A stretch of 64,000 bases of DNA, taken from Cyprinodon diabolis (taxonomy: Eukaryota; Chordata; Actinopteri; Cyprinodontiformes; Cyprinodontidae). Within the stretch, counting starts at the first letter, position 1. Each line of letters opens with the position of its first letter. The stretch spans positions 24,213,126 through 24,277,125 of the forward strand of contig CM060064.1 in NCBI GenBank assembly GCA_030533445.1. The letters are read 5' to 3'. Positions 52,085 to 64,000 of the stretch are shown one piece after another. A program made the translations under genes and the position numbers. The notes beneath the pieces are model-generated. The model was not told the DNA's origin. It did not search any database and was given only the letters and a program-made list of their open reading frames with translations.

Positions 52085-53586
52085 GTTGCAGTATCTATAA
52101 CAACCCAAACACACAGGATTTCAGAATTAGACATCCCCAGTTATTAATTTCACCAGATCTGAATGCCCTGTTAAAAACTTCACATCGCGTTCACCCTGAT
52201 ATCATTTACATTGAGTTGCAATAATTGCAAAACTCTCTGCAGGTTCTTGTCTTTGTCGTCCGCTCTAATCAACTGGCTTTGGAAACACACCGCGAGAAGG
52301 TGGGGGCTGGGTGGTGAGGGTTACGGGGCGAGAAACGGAAAAGTAACGCAATAGTTACTTTTACTAGTAACTAGTTACTTTTATTGTGGAGTAACTCAGT
52401 TAGTAACTCAGTTACTTTTTGGGAGGAGTAACTAGTAACTATAACTAATTACTTTTTCAAAGTAACGTGCCCAACACTGGTTATTAATCCCCAACCAACT
52501 GAATGTGTCTCTGTTCATTCGGATGCCACTGAAAGAAGAGTGAATCCAGCCTGAGTAAGAAATCGTTCACTGTGTAAAATAAACACAAAAGACTATGAGT
52601 TAAAATACAATGGTACCTTTATTAACTACAATCACACAGTATTATAACTAAGGAGACACTAAACACTACTAAAAATAAACAAAAATAAAGATATAAAAGG
52701 GAAAGAGGGGTTTAAAAGTCTCTTAAAAGGCTGAGGGATGTTCGAAGTTTAAGGCTTAATATGTTAGAAGTGTCCTTTTAAAAATAACAGCAGATAAAAT
52801 GTGAATAAACCCTGAGGCAGTGATGTTAACTGCAGTCAAAACGAATGAAGTTTCATTCAGTTTTATGGTGAATAATGAATAGAGTCCGAGGAATGCATAA
52901 AACAGCAATGAGGCTGAAAGACCTGTTAGCTTAGCTGGCCCCAGGGGTTCTGGTTCTGGTCTGGTCCAACTAAAAAAGAAAGTGTTAGCTCACGATCTAA
53001 CCTCTATAACGTTTTCAGCATGAGGTAGCTGGAGCTAAGATGCTGGTCAGTCCACTGCAGCAGTTAGCTCAGAAACACGTGACTCGATTCAGTCAAACTC
53101 TTAAAACCATCAGCAGTTGAATCAGAAAGCTTATTCAAATAAAACACCAACACGACTACCTATTCTACCTAGTTCACCCAAGCAGAGCACTTACTCAGCA
53201 TCAGATGGAAAGGAGAGGGAAGGATGATGTTACTGTTTTAGTTCGGTGGAGTGAAGGCCTTCAGTTCGGTCCTGTTTTCTGCAGGCCCCGTCTTCGGTCC
53301 CGTCCATTTGTCCAACAGCAGCTCAAAGAGTTTTGGATCAATCCAATGCAATAGTAAGAGGCGGTTTTGCAAGGGGGTTAATTTTATAACTCAAGGTAGT
53401 AAAGGACGTCTCCCGTTTAGCTAAGGTGGTTAAGTTGTAGCCGCAGTCTCCAGCAGCACCTCCTCGGTGCTACACCATCTCTCCGTCTCAGGCAGTCATG
53501 GGTCTGACGGCTTCTAATAGCTCCTTTGGGAACAGCGATTCGGGGCCCTGTTGCTAGGCGGTTAAGTTTAGGTTAGCAGAGGAGGT

Positions 53587-53956
53587 GTTCTGTCAGATGA
53601 GCATTCTTCATCAGACCACCATACCCATAGACAAAATACACATGTGCAAAACATCAGATTTGCATTTATCTCTTTAGTTTTGTATTAAAATAGACTTTAA
53701 ATTACCTCAACGCGCATGTATCCCTTTAGTCATGTACAAAAAAAAAACAATTTAAGGTCAGCTTGCCATACACTTCAAAATAACACCACAAAGTACGTAA
53801 TTAAATCGTTTTTTTGTACATGACCAAAGGGATACGCACCTGTTGAGGTAGTTTAAAGTCTATTTTACATGCAAAATTAAAGAGATAAACTAAAGGGATA
53901 AACGGGTATTGACTATGAGTTTGCTGGTCTGACCGGATATGCTCATCTGACAGAAC
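53587..53956. mobile_element. Foldback (long inverted repeat) element
   Basis: Outer arms GTTCTGTCAGATGAGCAT and ATGCTCATCTGACAGAAC are exact mirrors. Inner arms also pair: 'aatagactttaaattacctcaacgcg' with 'ttgaggtagtttaaagtctatt', and 'tccctttagtcatgtacaaaaa' with 'tttttgtacatgaccaaaggga'. About 60 bases in the middle do not pair. No coding capacity; family unknown; no clear target duplication. Confidence 0.8.
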
Positions 53957-55739
53957 AGCCTTGAGCTGGGGAGTGCTAACACTAGGCTTATCTAGGGCCA
54001 CCGGCAAAATAGGAAGTTGAACAAGAAGTTGAATCTTTTAAGACCTCTGCCAGAGGGGTTGTGTCTTCAGAGAGGAGTATTTCCGCTTACATCAGCAACA
54101 CTTTATCCCAACAAGCTTTACGGGGAGGTCTTTGTTAGAGTTAAACTTTGTTAAAGCATTAGTAACTCTGTTGAATTATCACTTAACGTAGTTTTATGAA
54201 TGCAGTGAATATGTTTCTGTTCCGCCTCCGTGTCTGATTACAGATACTATAGAATTTTCCCTGTTATAGTCAAATCAGCAGAAACCTTAGAATGGATACG
54301 GCCTCTCGTGTGTTTCAATTTATTCAAATTAAACAATTATCTAAATTATGCAGGCCAGTAAAGCAGAGATCTTTTTTTTTATTTTACAACTTCAAAATTA
54401 AAACAAAGGTGATACATGCAGGTTTTATGTTATCATATACGAGTGCACATATCGAAGACTGGATATCTTCAGAAAAGGTCAGGCACCTGCGCCTCTTCTC
54501 CATAACACCAGCAAGATCTGAATTTATAATGAACTCCTCAGATGCTGCTCAGAGAAACAGCTAATCTAATTAGCCGTGCAGAAATGTCAGCATGTCTTCA
54601 CTTAGTGGTCATTACCTTTGCATAGACATGCCTGTGCTAACTCAAATGTGGCACACACACACACATTTCCGCATAAGTAACCAAAACAGCTGTAGGGAAC
54701 AGGTAACTAACACAAAGCAAGGTAGACGGATTAAAGAAGCTGTCTGTCAGCACAGCTGGCCTTTTGCTTGGCAGAGAGCAATGCTCCTTGTCTTACTGGT
54801 GGCCTTCTAAGACAGAACTGAGTCCACTGGGAGGGAGGAAGACTTCCTACCTGTCAGACACCTGACAGGGGGTGCTGTGGTGAAACTCTGCTGAGACCCT
54901 ATTAAACATGTCATACTACTAAGCACTGAAGTGGCCACCAGATGACAAGCTTCCCTCACTTTGGGTCCTACACAATGAGATCAGGCTGCAACTGCTTGAG
55001 ATATTGTACTCTGATTCTAACACAATGGCACTCTTTGATGATACAAAAGAGCAGAATTTATGATGCTTCTGTAAAAATTAGTTTATGAAATCACACTACA
55101 CAGCTACTGCACATTTATAAGAAAACACATTTACAAGCCGTGACAACACTGCCATCCTCAGGCACAGCATGATTACACATTTCCTACCATGCATGAAGGA
55201 TAGAGTCATAATAGATTAAAACAAAATGAATAATCAAATTGTTCTTCTAAAAAAAAGTGATCACACCCTTTGATTATTTTATGTATTTTATCAATTTCAA
55301 CCACAAAGTGAAGTCTTTTATGACAAACCAACAAAAAGAAAAAAAAAGTCTTACAATTAGGAATCTGAAAAGTGTGGGCTGCATATGTATTTATCTAAAA
55401 ACCTTTGCTGCAATCACAGCAGCAGGACTTTTAGGGGTAGGTCTCTATCAGCTTTAAACATAAACACACTGATATTTTTATCTATCATTCTTCTTATCAA
55501 ATAGCTGGAGCTCAGTCTAACTGGACAAACTGGACAGAGAGTGTTTGTGAATAGCGATTGTCAAGTCTTGATTTTCGATGTTAAAAAAGTCAGTGCTTCT
55601 AGGGCTCCTTTAACATCTGGACATGCTTTAAAAACGTTTTAAATATGAAGCTTATAGGCTTTTGGTCTGCTTATAGTGTTTTCAAGAGTAACATTTTTTC
55701 CTTTAGTAATGCCTGGTCCTTGCTCTGTCTGTCTCCCCA

Positions 55740-56215
55740 TTCACCTCTGACTAAAGGCTGATTTATACTCAGAAACCAGGTCGTCTGTGTGTGTCGCAGT
55801 GAATGCCAAAGTGCCTCTGTCCCTGCCGCAGACACTCTGCTGCACCTCTCCAAAATTGTAGGTGACAGCAGATAGTGCCGCAGACAGGAGGCCTCTGATT
55901 GGTCAATTTTACATCCACTCCACACTATGCGTATTTCCTGTTTGGTACGTAATGGCAGAAACTCTAGTTGTAGTGCCATCCGCAATGGCTGGCACACCTC
56001 GGACACTCTCCCAGACACCGTGCAGGACGCTAGTTTGTAGCTCTGTGAGACTGTCTGTTGGTTTGCACCCAAAGCCAAAACATGCAGCGCCACGGCCAGT
56101 CTTTTGGGAACACTCGTCTGGCGTTGGATGAGGTGTTGTAAACAGCAAAACCGACACACAGACACCCACAATCCTAGCTAGTTTGGGATTGTCCCTCTTG
56201 CGTTGCGGCATGGAA
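55740..56215. repeat. GC-rich block, probably part of an interspersed repeat
   Basis: It opens 'ggctgatttatactcagaaacc' and has many CGCAGAC-like phrases unlike the flanking AT-rich DNA. Frames on both strands are non-homologous to anything I recognise. A relic of a Harbinger-type element is possible but unproven. Confidence 0.3.
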
Positions 56216-56914
56216 TAACATAGCATAGAAACCGTTTAAAAATTGGGCATAAATCACAAATATCTGCATCATAGCTACAACAAGCTAACTGTGACACACT
56301 GCTGCGAGAGTATACACAGCTATTAATTATCCAGTTCCTGCTGCAGAGGATTTGGGTTGTCACCACCATGTTTCTCTATGAAGATGGTACATTTGTTGGA
56401 TTTTTTTAAAAATTATTATTATTTGTTATTTTTCCTGTCATATATTTTCCTGTACATGTATATTTTCAACCTAGCCCTGCCCTGTCAGAGTAAATAGGGC
56501 TGGATACACTCACACAATCACCTCAAATTTTTATTTGTAAAAAAAGTTGAAAACCAGTTATTATTTTCCTTCCATTTCACAATTACCACCTGAAATTTCT
56601 TGATGTACTACATTAAATATCAATAAAATATACAGAGGTTGGAGGTTACAACACTAAACACAGACTTTCAAGGGTTATAAATACCTTTGTAAGCCATTCT
56701 TTACAGCACATATGGAATTAATCATTGATTTTGTTCAATGCGTTTGAATTTCACAATGTTGAAAATGTGTTGCCAGGCAGGGTAACAGCTAGCTTTCTCT
56801 TTTAGCTATTGCAAATCCAGAGAGATGGATGATAATCAGGTAGACAGACTCAAGCTTCTGTCCCAAAGTCCTCTGTTTTTGTTTAGAATCAGACGAGCAG
56901 CTAAGCATCTCCTT

Positions 56915-58296
56915 TTAGCAGGTCCCTGTTAGATCAAGAGTGACTGCACTCTTCGATTTGTTCAATGCCAAGTCCTTATTCTGGTGCCTTGAATCCCTGC
57001 ATTCTGAGCTGCAAGAACAGAACAAACAGCAGAGTTTTTAATCAGTTGTTGATTTGATGGACTTCATTTTTGGTGATTACTATATTACTGTTAAGGCTTC
57101 ATTAGTTTTTGGAAGAGCAGTTTTTTAGAATGAACTCTCTTGATAAGGCTGTGGATATTACAGTGTTACATTACCTATCTGAGTCAGAGTCACAGGACAC
57201 GGTATGGTCCTTTCTCAGGTCCTCCTCTGAGTGAAATCTCCTCAGGCTGCTGTTATGGACGGCCTGAGCCACAGAAAAGCTGGTCTTTCCAGAAACACAG
57301 GCCTCTATTTCAGAAACGCTCAGCTGGGACTGAAGGAAGAGGTGCAGACAGCTGTCTGAAAGCGCCAGATTGCTCTGCAGGATTCTGAGAAATTGAGGAA
57401 ATAAACAAATGAGGATCTTCCATATGTGGCATGGCGTGCCGCCTGAGGATGTGAAAACAAACATCCTGTGGTCTGGAGTTGCTGGGAACCAGCACACACT
57501 AGTTGGGTTTTGTGAAGTGGTGTGTCAAAAGTAAACTGCTATGTACACAGACATTCTTACTTTTCCAGAAATGTCTGGAGTCCTTTCATCCGATCTGCAA
57601 CCTGCTGGGCGTTGTTTAGACTAAAAAAAGGGTTTTTGGGTGGAAGCTGTGGTAGTTGTAACCTACAAAACATGGGGAAAAATAGGAGTCTTTAACAGGT
57701 CTGTTCTAACAAAATTTGAAAAAATTTTCTTCGGGAAATTTAAAAAATTTCCATGTTTACTTACATTAGGAGCGAATTTGCCTGTAGTTTCTGTCTGAGC
57801 CAGACAAACTCACTATATCTTCTCCTTACTCTTGATGTCTTCTTGGTGAAGGATACACTGTTGGTCTAAATCAGTTTGGTAAGACGGTTATTTAACAAAG
57901 TAACATACAAACAGAAAAAAGAGAGAAAAGTTGTTTTTTTAACATCAGACTTACATGCAAACAAATCTCATAGTCTATGAAGGCGTGCCAAAAGTCATTC
58001 TTTTGTATCCGCGGGTCTCGAACCCAGACACTGATGACCTGCTGCATGGAGAAGGCAGAAGAGACGCTGAACTAAATGAGCTTCATGAAACAAAGAGGAA
58101 GGTTTTTATGGTCAGATAGAGGAAGTGCAATGACAGAGAAAAATGGAGACGAAATTCCCGTCTTGCTTCATACAGAAAATAAAACTTTTAAACTATGTGT
58201 GACCACTGAATTCATCGTGACTATTCTTTTTGGTAAAAAAAATAAGAGTTATGTGAGACCTACCTGATTTCCAGTGCCTTCAGTTTCTTCTTTCAT
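56915..58296 (-). CDS. snx10b: Sorting nexin 10, six coding exons
   Basis: Endosomal PX-domain protein that binds PI3P and works with V-ATPase trafficking. Coding exons in order: 58296-58264, 58038-57955 (or from 58041), 57865-57765, 57662-57561, 57384-57175 and 57008-56915. All have GT-AG borders and matching phases, giving 207 residues (human 201). The start is [11 protein letters not shown]. The PX domain spans about residues 12-128: [39 protein letters not shown], then [16 protein letters not shown] (the basic PI3P-binding RRRY motif), [12 protein letters not shown] and [29 protein letters not shown] is the SNX10/SNX11 extension. The last exon encodes a Ser/Asp-rich tail ending DLTGTC; I chose it because it continues the frame from a good acceptor. 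The 5' UTR continues upstream past an acceptor at 58308. The skap2 neighbour fits the snx10 locus. Confidence 0.92.
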
Positions 58297-58307
58297 TATT
58301 CCAAATC

Positions 58308-59699
58308 CTGGAAAAGATTAAAGGTCAGAAAGCGTAACTCAGACTGATAATGCTGTGCGCAGCATTGTGCTTGTGCCTTTTATTTCCACTTTTACTGCCT
58401 TGGAGCAAAGGTTTCCAAACAAAGTCACAAGACAAACACAAGCCCTTACCTTAACTGTCAAGTAAAATCTTTAAGATGCTATTTTGTTTACACCCTACTA
58501 CAGGGATCTACAACAGTAATAATTTGAACTTTTCAAACTTTTCAAGCTACATCACCAAACTCTAATTTATTTTAATGATAGGGGTTTTACGTGATCGTTT
58601 TAACTTAAGTAGTTCTATATTGTAAAACAAAAGCAAATTGATATGTACATGTCTGAATCTTTTTATTTTTTTTTTGTATCTAATAGGCTTCACTCCAGGA
58701 GAGCCATTCATTTCACTCCATGCATCTTATCTGTGGTCAACTTTCCTATTTCTGCTTAACCCCGCTGCTATTTTTCACTGCGTGGATTATATGCAGAGTC
58801 CTTTTAGTTTTTATTAATACATAGCATTTTGCATGTATGCCTAGAAGGCCCTCATGTCCGGAAGCGGTGTCCCCAACATGATAAAAAAGGAAGTTAAGAA
58901 CAGGATTTGATGACTTTCCTATTGAATTTTTTATATGTATGATCAAGGACTATCATTTCAGCAGATGATTCCACCTGAGCATTGAATCTTTGCAGCTCCT
59001 ACAGAGTTAACATGGGGCTCCCAGCTTCTCATTTGATTAATGGTCTGCCTGGACTATCTTTTTTTTTAAGTCGACAGCTTTTCTCTCGCCCACATTAATT
59101 TCATTCTAGAGGATGAAGTAAATGGTTCTCTTTGAGATGTTCAAAGCTTGAAATGCTTTATTAAACCCTAACGCTACTTTAGACCTGACCATTGTATAGA
59201 TGATCCATTATGGGGAGTGTTGGCCTAGTAGTTAGAACAGTGCGCTTATGCTCTGAAAAGGTTGCAAGTACCCAATTCGATCCCCACAGCCTCCACTCTG
59301 GGTCCCTAAGTGGGACCCTTAACCTCCCATTGCACCGCACAATCACAGCTCACTGCTCCTCAAGGGGATGGGTGACAATGCAGAAGTGAATTTCTCATTG
59401 TTAGATCAATGATGTTCAATTATTTTTATCTGGATTTTCGGAGCCCCTAAGATCCACTGTAGTAGAATCTATCAACTAATTGGCTAGCTTGTAAGGCATT
59501 ACTTTTCAATTAATTATCAGAATAAAGCAGACTCTGGCATGTCGCAAGCATGCCTTATTTCTCATACTGTAAAATCACATGCAAACTTGTGTCAGTTTGT
59601 GAAAAACAATCTTTAATATGAAAAGGTTTAAATGATTTTTAAAGGCAAATCAATCTGAACATAGAACTGATGCATTCAAGGCGTTTCAAGAAGGGATGA
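58308..59699. other. snx10b upstream region to cbx3b 3' end
   Basis: Contains the beginning of the snx10b 5' intron, AT-rich DNA, and a plus-strand tRNA-derived SINE (59214-59405). The non-coding first exon of snx10b and its promoter should lie to the right on this strand but I cannot place them. Confidence 0.5.
59214..59405 (+). repeat. tRNA-derived SINE
   Basis: The head carries an A-box-like TGGCCTAGTAGTTAGAAC (59221) and, about 50 bases on, a B-box-like AATTCGATCCCC. The body 'ccacagcctccactctgggtcc', 'gacccttaacctcccattgc' and the tail 'gaatttctcattgtt' match the minus-strand copy at 19783-19992. Confidence 0.8.
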
Positions 59700-59712
59700 G
59701 GTTATAAAAAGT

Positions 59713-60885
59713 TTTATTTGCAGATTTCACAGATTCAGGTCAACAGTTACAGCAGATCAGCAGGTGTGTTTAAAGAGGTTTAAGGTTCGGGTTGGTGTCC
59801 CATAACAGTCATGGGAGATATGTAAAGTCACATCAGTGCCTTTAGAACACAGTTTTCTACTACAAACAGCCGAGTCATTACATGTGTGACTCAGCTCTGT
59901 GTAAATGTATACAGTCTCTAAACTAAAGTGCTGTAAGAAATAAATCCTTTAGGGGATGCTTAAAGTTTAAATGCTCAAAGGGAACAAATGCAGTCTATTC
60001 TGAATTATTCTGCCAAGACTTCTCAATAGATGAAAGGATCAAATAAGTATGTTTGCAAAATTCTATTGCCTGTAAAAAATAAAAATACAACGCTGCAACT
60101 CCAACACATTACAAATTGCCGATCCGAAGGATGAAAAAATATCTACTTTTTTTCAAGGAAAAGATTTGGCAGATTTGTAAAATTCTAATTAGATTTAAGA
60201 AAGTACAACCTGTGAGAAAGGCTGCAGATTTCTGGATAGGAGAATGTGGGACAGTGGTTTCTATATTTTAAAAAACAAACCTGGAGGGTCACATAAAGAA
60301 CACATTTTTAATTTACACCACATATGATGAAAATCCAAAAACACAACAAAAAAACAAACAAAAAAACTGCAAAACTAATAAAAACAAAACAGGGTTACTC
60401 TTTAGATCTAAACACAGGCTAAATGTGCACTGAACTGCAGTTAGCTTACTCTGCTAACATTAAACACAACACAAACTTCAGGGGACTTCTTGCTAAACAG
60501 GTTTTCAAAACAAAAACAAACATCTAACGATATCTTTGAAGCAAAACACGTCCACAGTGACAGAATCTGCTACATAGTCTTCCAACAGGAATGCAGCAGC
60601 AGGTTAGTTAAAAAATAAAATAAGACAAAAATCAACTATAGTTAGTTTTAGTCTCCATTTCTGTGTCCTTATAGGCAGAGAGACCTTGCTGATCACCACA
60701 GAGCTGGGAGTCATTTAAAGCCCCATCACATGCTGAGGATCTGGCAGCTGCAAGTCTAAAACCCCACCTGCAGCGAGCCTTTAATGTCAGCTGATGGAGG
60801 AGAAACTAAACTTGAGGTGGAAGCGCAGTTGTTTATCAGCAGTCCTCAGTATACAAAAACAGGATTTTTTTTTTTGTTTTCCTGT
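59713..60885 (-). other. cbx3b: cbx3b 3' UTR (probable)
   Basis: Between the stop codon and a minus-strand AATAAA at 59713-59718 lies about 1.17 kb of non-coding sequence without classified repeats. HP1-family genes have long 3' UTRs. The extent is inferred. Confidence 0.45.
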
Positions 60886-63494
60886 TCACTGCTCCTCGTC
60901 CCTGCAGTCCCAGGTAAATTTCTGTTCGTAGAAGTCAATGACCACCTGTGGACATCTGGCGCTTGCCTCACGGGCCGACAGCAGGGCCACATCATCAGAG
61001 TTCTTCCTGTGGGGAAATAACGAAGGACAGAAAATGCTGATTCAACATTTCACTTTAACAGTCATTCTTGCATTTATGCATTGTTTTTTTTATTGTTTTT
61101 TTATTTATTATGTTTTTAGTCGATTCTCAGCGTGTGTTTATTTGTCTGTAAGTCCGTCTATGTAAGGGATAACTTGAACAGTTATGAACGGATTTTAATA
61201 AAATTTTTACTAAAGGTGCACCTCAGTCCAAGGAACAATCCATTATATTTTGGTGATGATCCACATCATTTCCAGGAAGTATTCTTTAACATTATTCGGC
61301 GGAACAAGAGGGGCTGCACAGTAATTAAGTGGGAAGCACTGTTGCCTCAAAGCAAGAAGGTTATGGGTCCTATTCCTGGCCTGTGGTCTTTCTGCATTGT
61401 TTTCCCTGTGCATGTGTGGGTTCTCTCCGGCTACTCCATGACTGTCAGATTAATTGGGTTCTCCAAATTCTCCTTTAGGTGTGAGTGTATGTGAATGGTT
61501 GTTCGTCCTGTTTGTCTCAGTGTTGCACTACGATGGACTGGTGACCTGTCCATGGTGTACCCCGCCTCTCGCCCATTGTAGGCTGGAGATAGACATTGCA
61601 GGCCCAGCTTGGATAAAGCATGACAGATAATGGATGGATGGCTGAATGCCAGAACAAGCAGTTCATCCATGAACCAGAGTTTCAGCAGTGACTATTGACA
61701 GCTTCAGCATTTGACTTAAAAAAGTACAGAAGTATTATACTGAAGAAAAAAAAAAAAAAAAAAAACTTTTAGGATTTTTTTCAGGATTTTAAGGAAACTG
61801 TTACCAGAGGTGCACCTCATGCCAAGGTTCAACTCATTGAGATTTGGTAATGATCCAGATCATGTGAGTTTTAGCTATAAGTTTACGCAAAATTAGGGGC
61901 AAAATGTGCTGCTCGGTGGAGGTCTGCACTCTCAGTGCTTTTCTATTTTTCAATAACATTCTTTAGATTTATCACCCAGAGATATAAATAGGATGATAGC
62001 TGTAAAGCAATGGGCGACAGAATTTCTAAACACAGAAAAGTAAACAATTCAATCTTTTTAAAGTCCAAGTCAATCAACCTCTAAAAATAAGTGTGCTATC
62101 AGTAAGAACCTTCGACCTCATTATTAACGGTAGGTCCTGACAACCCAGGGCAATTACAGGAAATAGCTTGAACACTTAATATGAACAAATCTGTAAACGG
62201 GGACACATTTTATGGAATCTAAAGGTTTCCCACCAGGATCCTCAGCTGTCTTTGATGATTATTTTTCTCTCTGGTTCAACCAGCTGATGTCAGCGTCCCT
62301 CCAAGTGAGTCAAAAACGATAAAAAATTTACATAAATATATACGGATTGGTCTGTACATTAAATACAAATCAACATGTCTGCCTAAAAGCCAAGTGTGTC
62401 ATATGAAGGCAGTAAAATGATGCTTTGTGACGTTTACAGTCTTAGAATAAAAACTGTCAGGTGGAAGGACTGCGAACAGGGCAGCATAGCGAAAGCAGCT
62501 TTGCTCTCCCATCAGTTTTATTTGCTTCAAGTATTTTCTTTTTCACAAATGTTCTTCTACTGCATCAATGGCAGTATATCAAAAGGGGAATGAACAAGAG
62601 GAAGTTATGATAAGGCTGAACCAACAGTAGAGTCACACATGATAGGAAGCCAACCGGGAGGAACATAACAGTTGAATGAAATAAAAACACTGAAGCTGGA
62701 CTGCTGTGGTCAGAAGTGCTTTCTAAAGTCTGCAATGGAGACGAATGTTGAGCTGCTTCCAGCTTTAAGTCAATAACTCCCCCCCCCCCCCTTTGCATCA
62801 CATTAAGACCACTATGTTGCCTCCAGGATCTCCATAAATCATTCATATGTTGCTAAAATTCAGGCACATAAAAAAAAACAACTAATGCTTGAGTAAAAGG
62901 AAGCGTGACTCCAATGTTTTTAGTTCTAGTTCACCTCTGACCCTTGCTTTCTTGACCATCATTCCACAGCCCTCCTACCTCAGGTATCACATCTACAATG
63001 TATTGGATTTCAGGTGTCAAAGCAGAAAAACCTTAATGTAGCAGGAAACTGGAGTAATCCTATCTTTCTCCTCCTTCCACATTTCTAAAAACCAAAATGC
63101 ATGTAACTTGGCTGCCTCACAAACGCATTTTGCATTTCAACAGCAACCTAAAAAAAAACAAAAACCTATTTTTATATATTCTCCCAGGATGCTTTCTGTT
63201 ATGTGCAGCTGTTATGCCTAGGAGCCCAGATACATACAGGTGGCAGCATACACCAATCAGATCTGGAATCATACAGTTTCAAATGTATTTTTGATATCAT
63301 ACAAACATTGTTATCAAACATTTGCAATATACATGTAAAAGGAAAGTGAGAAGTTACCATTTGACTAAGAACATGAGCTCTCCCTTTCTGTCTGTGGAGC
63401 CAATGATGCATTCAGGCTCGAGGTAATTGCTGAGGTCAGTGGGGGCGTCCGACTCCTCATCATCTGGTTTTAGGACGCTGTTGTTGCTCTGTTG
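60886..63494 (-). CDS. cbx3b: Heterochromatin protein 1 gamma, last two coding exons (63494-63358, 61006-60886), partial
   Basis: Chromatin protein that binds methylated H3K9 through a chromodomain (off the right edge) and dimerises through a chromoshadow domain (present here). The first visible exon gives an acidic hinge (KPDDEESDAPTDLSNY) and LEPECIIGSTDRKGELMFLV. The next completes it with KWKNSDDVALLSAREASARC, PQVVIDFYEQKFTWDC and the end RDEEQ. The Ile of VVID and the Trp of FTW, needed for the dimer and PxVxL peptide binding, are present. The short DEEQ end is closest to CBX3 (DEAQ) among HP1 paralogues, and CBX3 neighbours SNX10 in human. Splice sites are GT-AG with matching phase. Confidence 0.92.
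61007..63357 (-). other. cbx3b: cbx3b penultimate intron
   Basis: 2.35 kb with a GGATG-tailed repeat (61311-61643), an A-run (61747-61766) and a C-run (62781-62790). No coding signal. Confidence 0.6.
61311..61643 (+). repeat. Interspersed repeat with tRNA-like head and GGATG tail
   Basis: 'gtgggaagcactgttgcctc', 'aaggttatgggtcctattcc' (a degraded B-box-like phrase), 'gtgtgggttctctccggctac', 'taattgggttctccaaattctcc' and 'tgtaccccgcctctcgccc', then TGGATGGATGG. This is the abundant teleost repeat type also seen truncated at 38815-39017. Confidence 0.8.
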
Positions 63495-63645
63495 CTGGGA
63501 TACGTTAAAGAGATAAAGATGGAGCAGCAGTTATAGAAAAACATGGAATAAGGCACCTGTCTGAGTTCTGATCAGGATTCCCAGATTTAGTTTTAAAAGT
63601 TTTCTCAATTTTAGCCAAACGGATGGATGGATTAACCTTTCTTAT

Positions 63646-63930
63646 AATTCAATTCAATTTTGTTTGTTTATATAGCGCCAATTCACAACAAATGTGTTAA
63701 GGCACTTTACAATTTGACCAGATCATACAGTTAAATTGATTCAAAGTTTTCTATCTAAGGAAAACCAGTTGATTGCATCGACTCATTGAAGCTTGAAGCG
63801 ACAGTGGAGAGGAAAAACTCCTTTTTAACAGGAAACAATCTCCAGCAGAACCAAGCTCAGTGTGAGCGGCTATCTGCCGAGGCCGACTCGTGTTCAAGGA
63901 GACAGAAGCAGAGATACAGAACTCTACACA
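63646..63930. repeat. Interspersed repeat, copy 3 of 3
   Basis: 'tttatatagcgccaattcac', 'aaggcactttacaatttgac', 'cgacagtggagaggaaaaac' and 'cagcagaaccaagctcagtg' align with 37500-37790. It lies in the cbx3b intron to the right of the last visible exon. Confidence 0.8.
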
Positions 63931-64000
63931 AAGGGCAAATGAAAATAGATGGACCAGTGATACTGAGAAGTATAGATAGCAAGATTGATAAACTGGTTTC

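Noticed and set aside
54891..54945. CTCF-like GACAGGGGGTGC and CCACCAGATGACAA
   Set aside because: Mismatches inside the GGC core; chance-level.
55671..56226. Overlapping 105- to 166-codon frames on the minus strand
   Set aside because: They do not resemble known proteins, overlap each other in different frames and lie in a probable repeat.

Overview
The window is vertebrate nuclear DNA, most likely from a ray-finned (teleost) fish, and covers the 3' part of a HoxA cluster of the duplicated 'b' type plus its flank. The evidence is a reduced cluster (a Hox10, a Hox9 and a Hox2 gene with nothing recognisable between Hox9 and Hox2), a miR-196 hairpin between Hox10 and Hox9, and the neighbours skap2, snx10 and cbx3 in the same order and relative orientation as human HOXA-SKAP2-SNX10-CBX3. 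Microsatellites, a Tc1-like transposon, a hAT-like element with an 8-bp target duplication and tRNA-derived SINEs fit a teleost. I cannot name the species; the 'b' suffixes rest on cluster content and synteny, not on a tree. Layout: 1-1610 holds the end of the hoxa10b intron and its homeobox exon. A mir-196 hairpin lies at about 3108-3193, flanked on both sides by copies of one small palindromic repeat. hoxa9b (two exons) is at 4684-5631. About 7.5 kb without a gene follows, where hoxa3-hoxa7 would sit in an unreduced cluster; it holds CTCF-like and Pbx-Hox/Meis-like motifs, low-copy stretches that look like conserved non-coding DNA, and telomere-like and CA repeats. hoxa2b is at 13159-14498, with an intron that appears to use a GC rather than a GT donor. 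skap2 (12 coding exons, 343 codons plus stop) spans 18518-34505. Its intron 5 shares a 533-bp block, 3 mismatches and no indel by eye, with intron 7, which also holds a decayed Tc1-like transposon. A gene-poor 22 kb (34506-56914) follows, with repeat relics, the hAT-like element (51050-52479) and a foldback element (53587-53956). On the minus strand are snx10b (six coding exons, 56915-58296) and the last two exons of an HP1-gamma gene, cbx3b (60886-63494), which runs off the right end. How the genes relate: the Hox proteins are transcription factors patterning the hindbrain (hoxa2b) and posterior axis (hoxa9b, hoxa10b), and miR-196 represses Hox mRNAs. skap2 (adaptor in Src-kinase/integrin signalling), snx10b (endosomal PX protein) and cbx3b (heterochromatin protein) are bystander genes, linked to HoxA since before the bony-fish/tetrapod split. 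I found no wholly new gene system. The most unusual items are the GC-AG intron of hoxa2b, the miR-196 base change, the near-identical block in two skap2 introns, two perfect short-loop hairpins, and a candidate set of CTCF-like sites.
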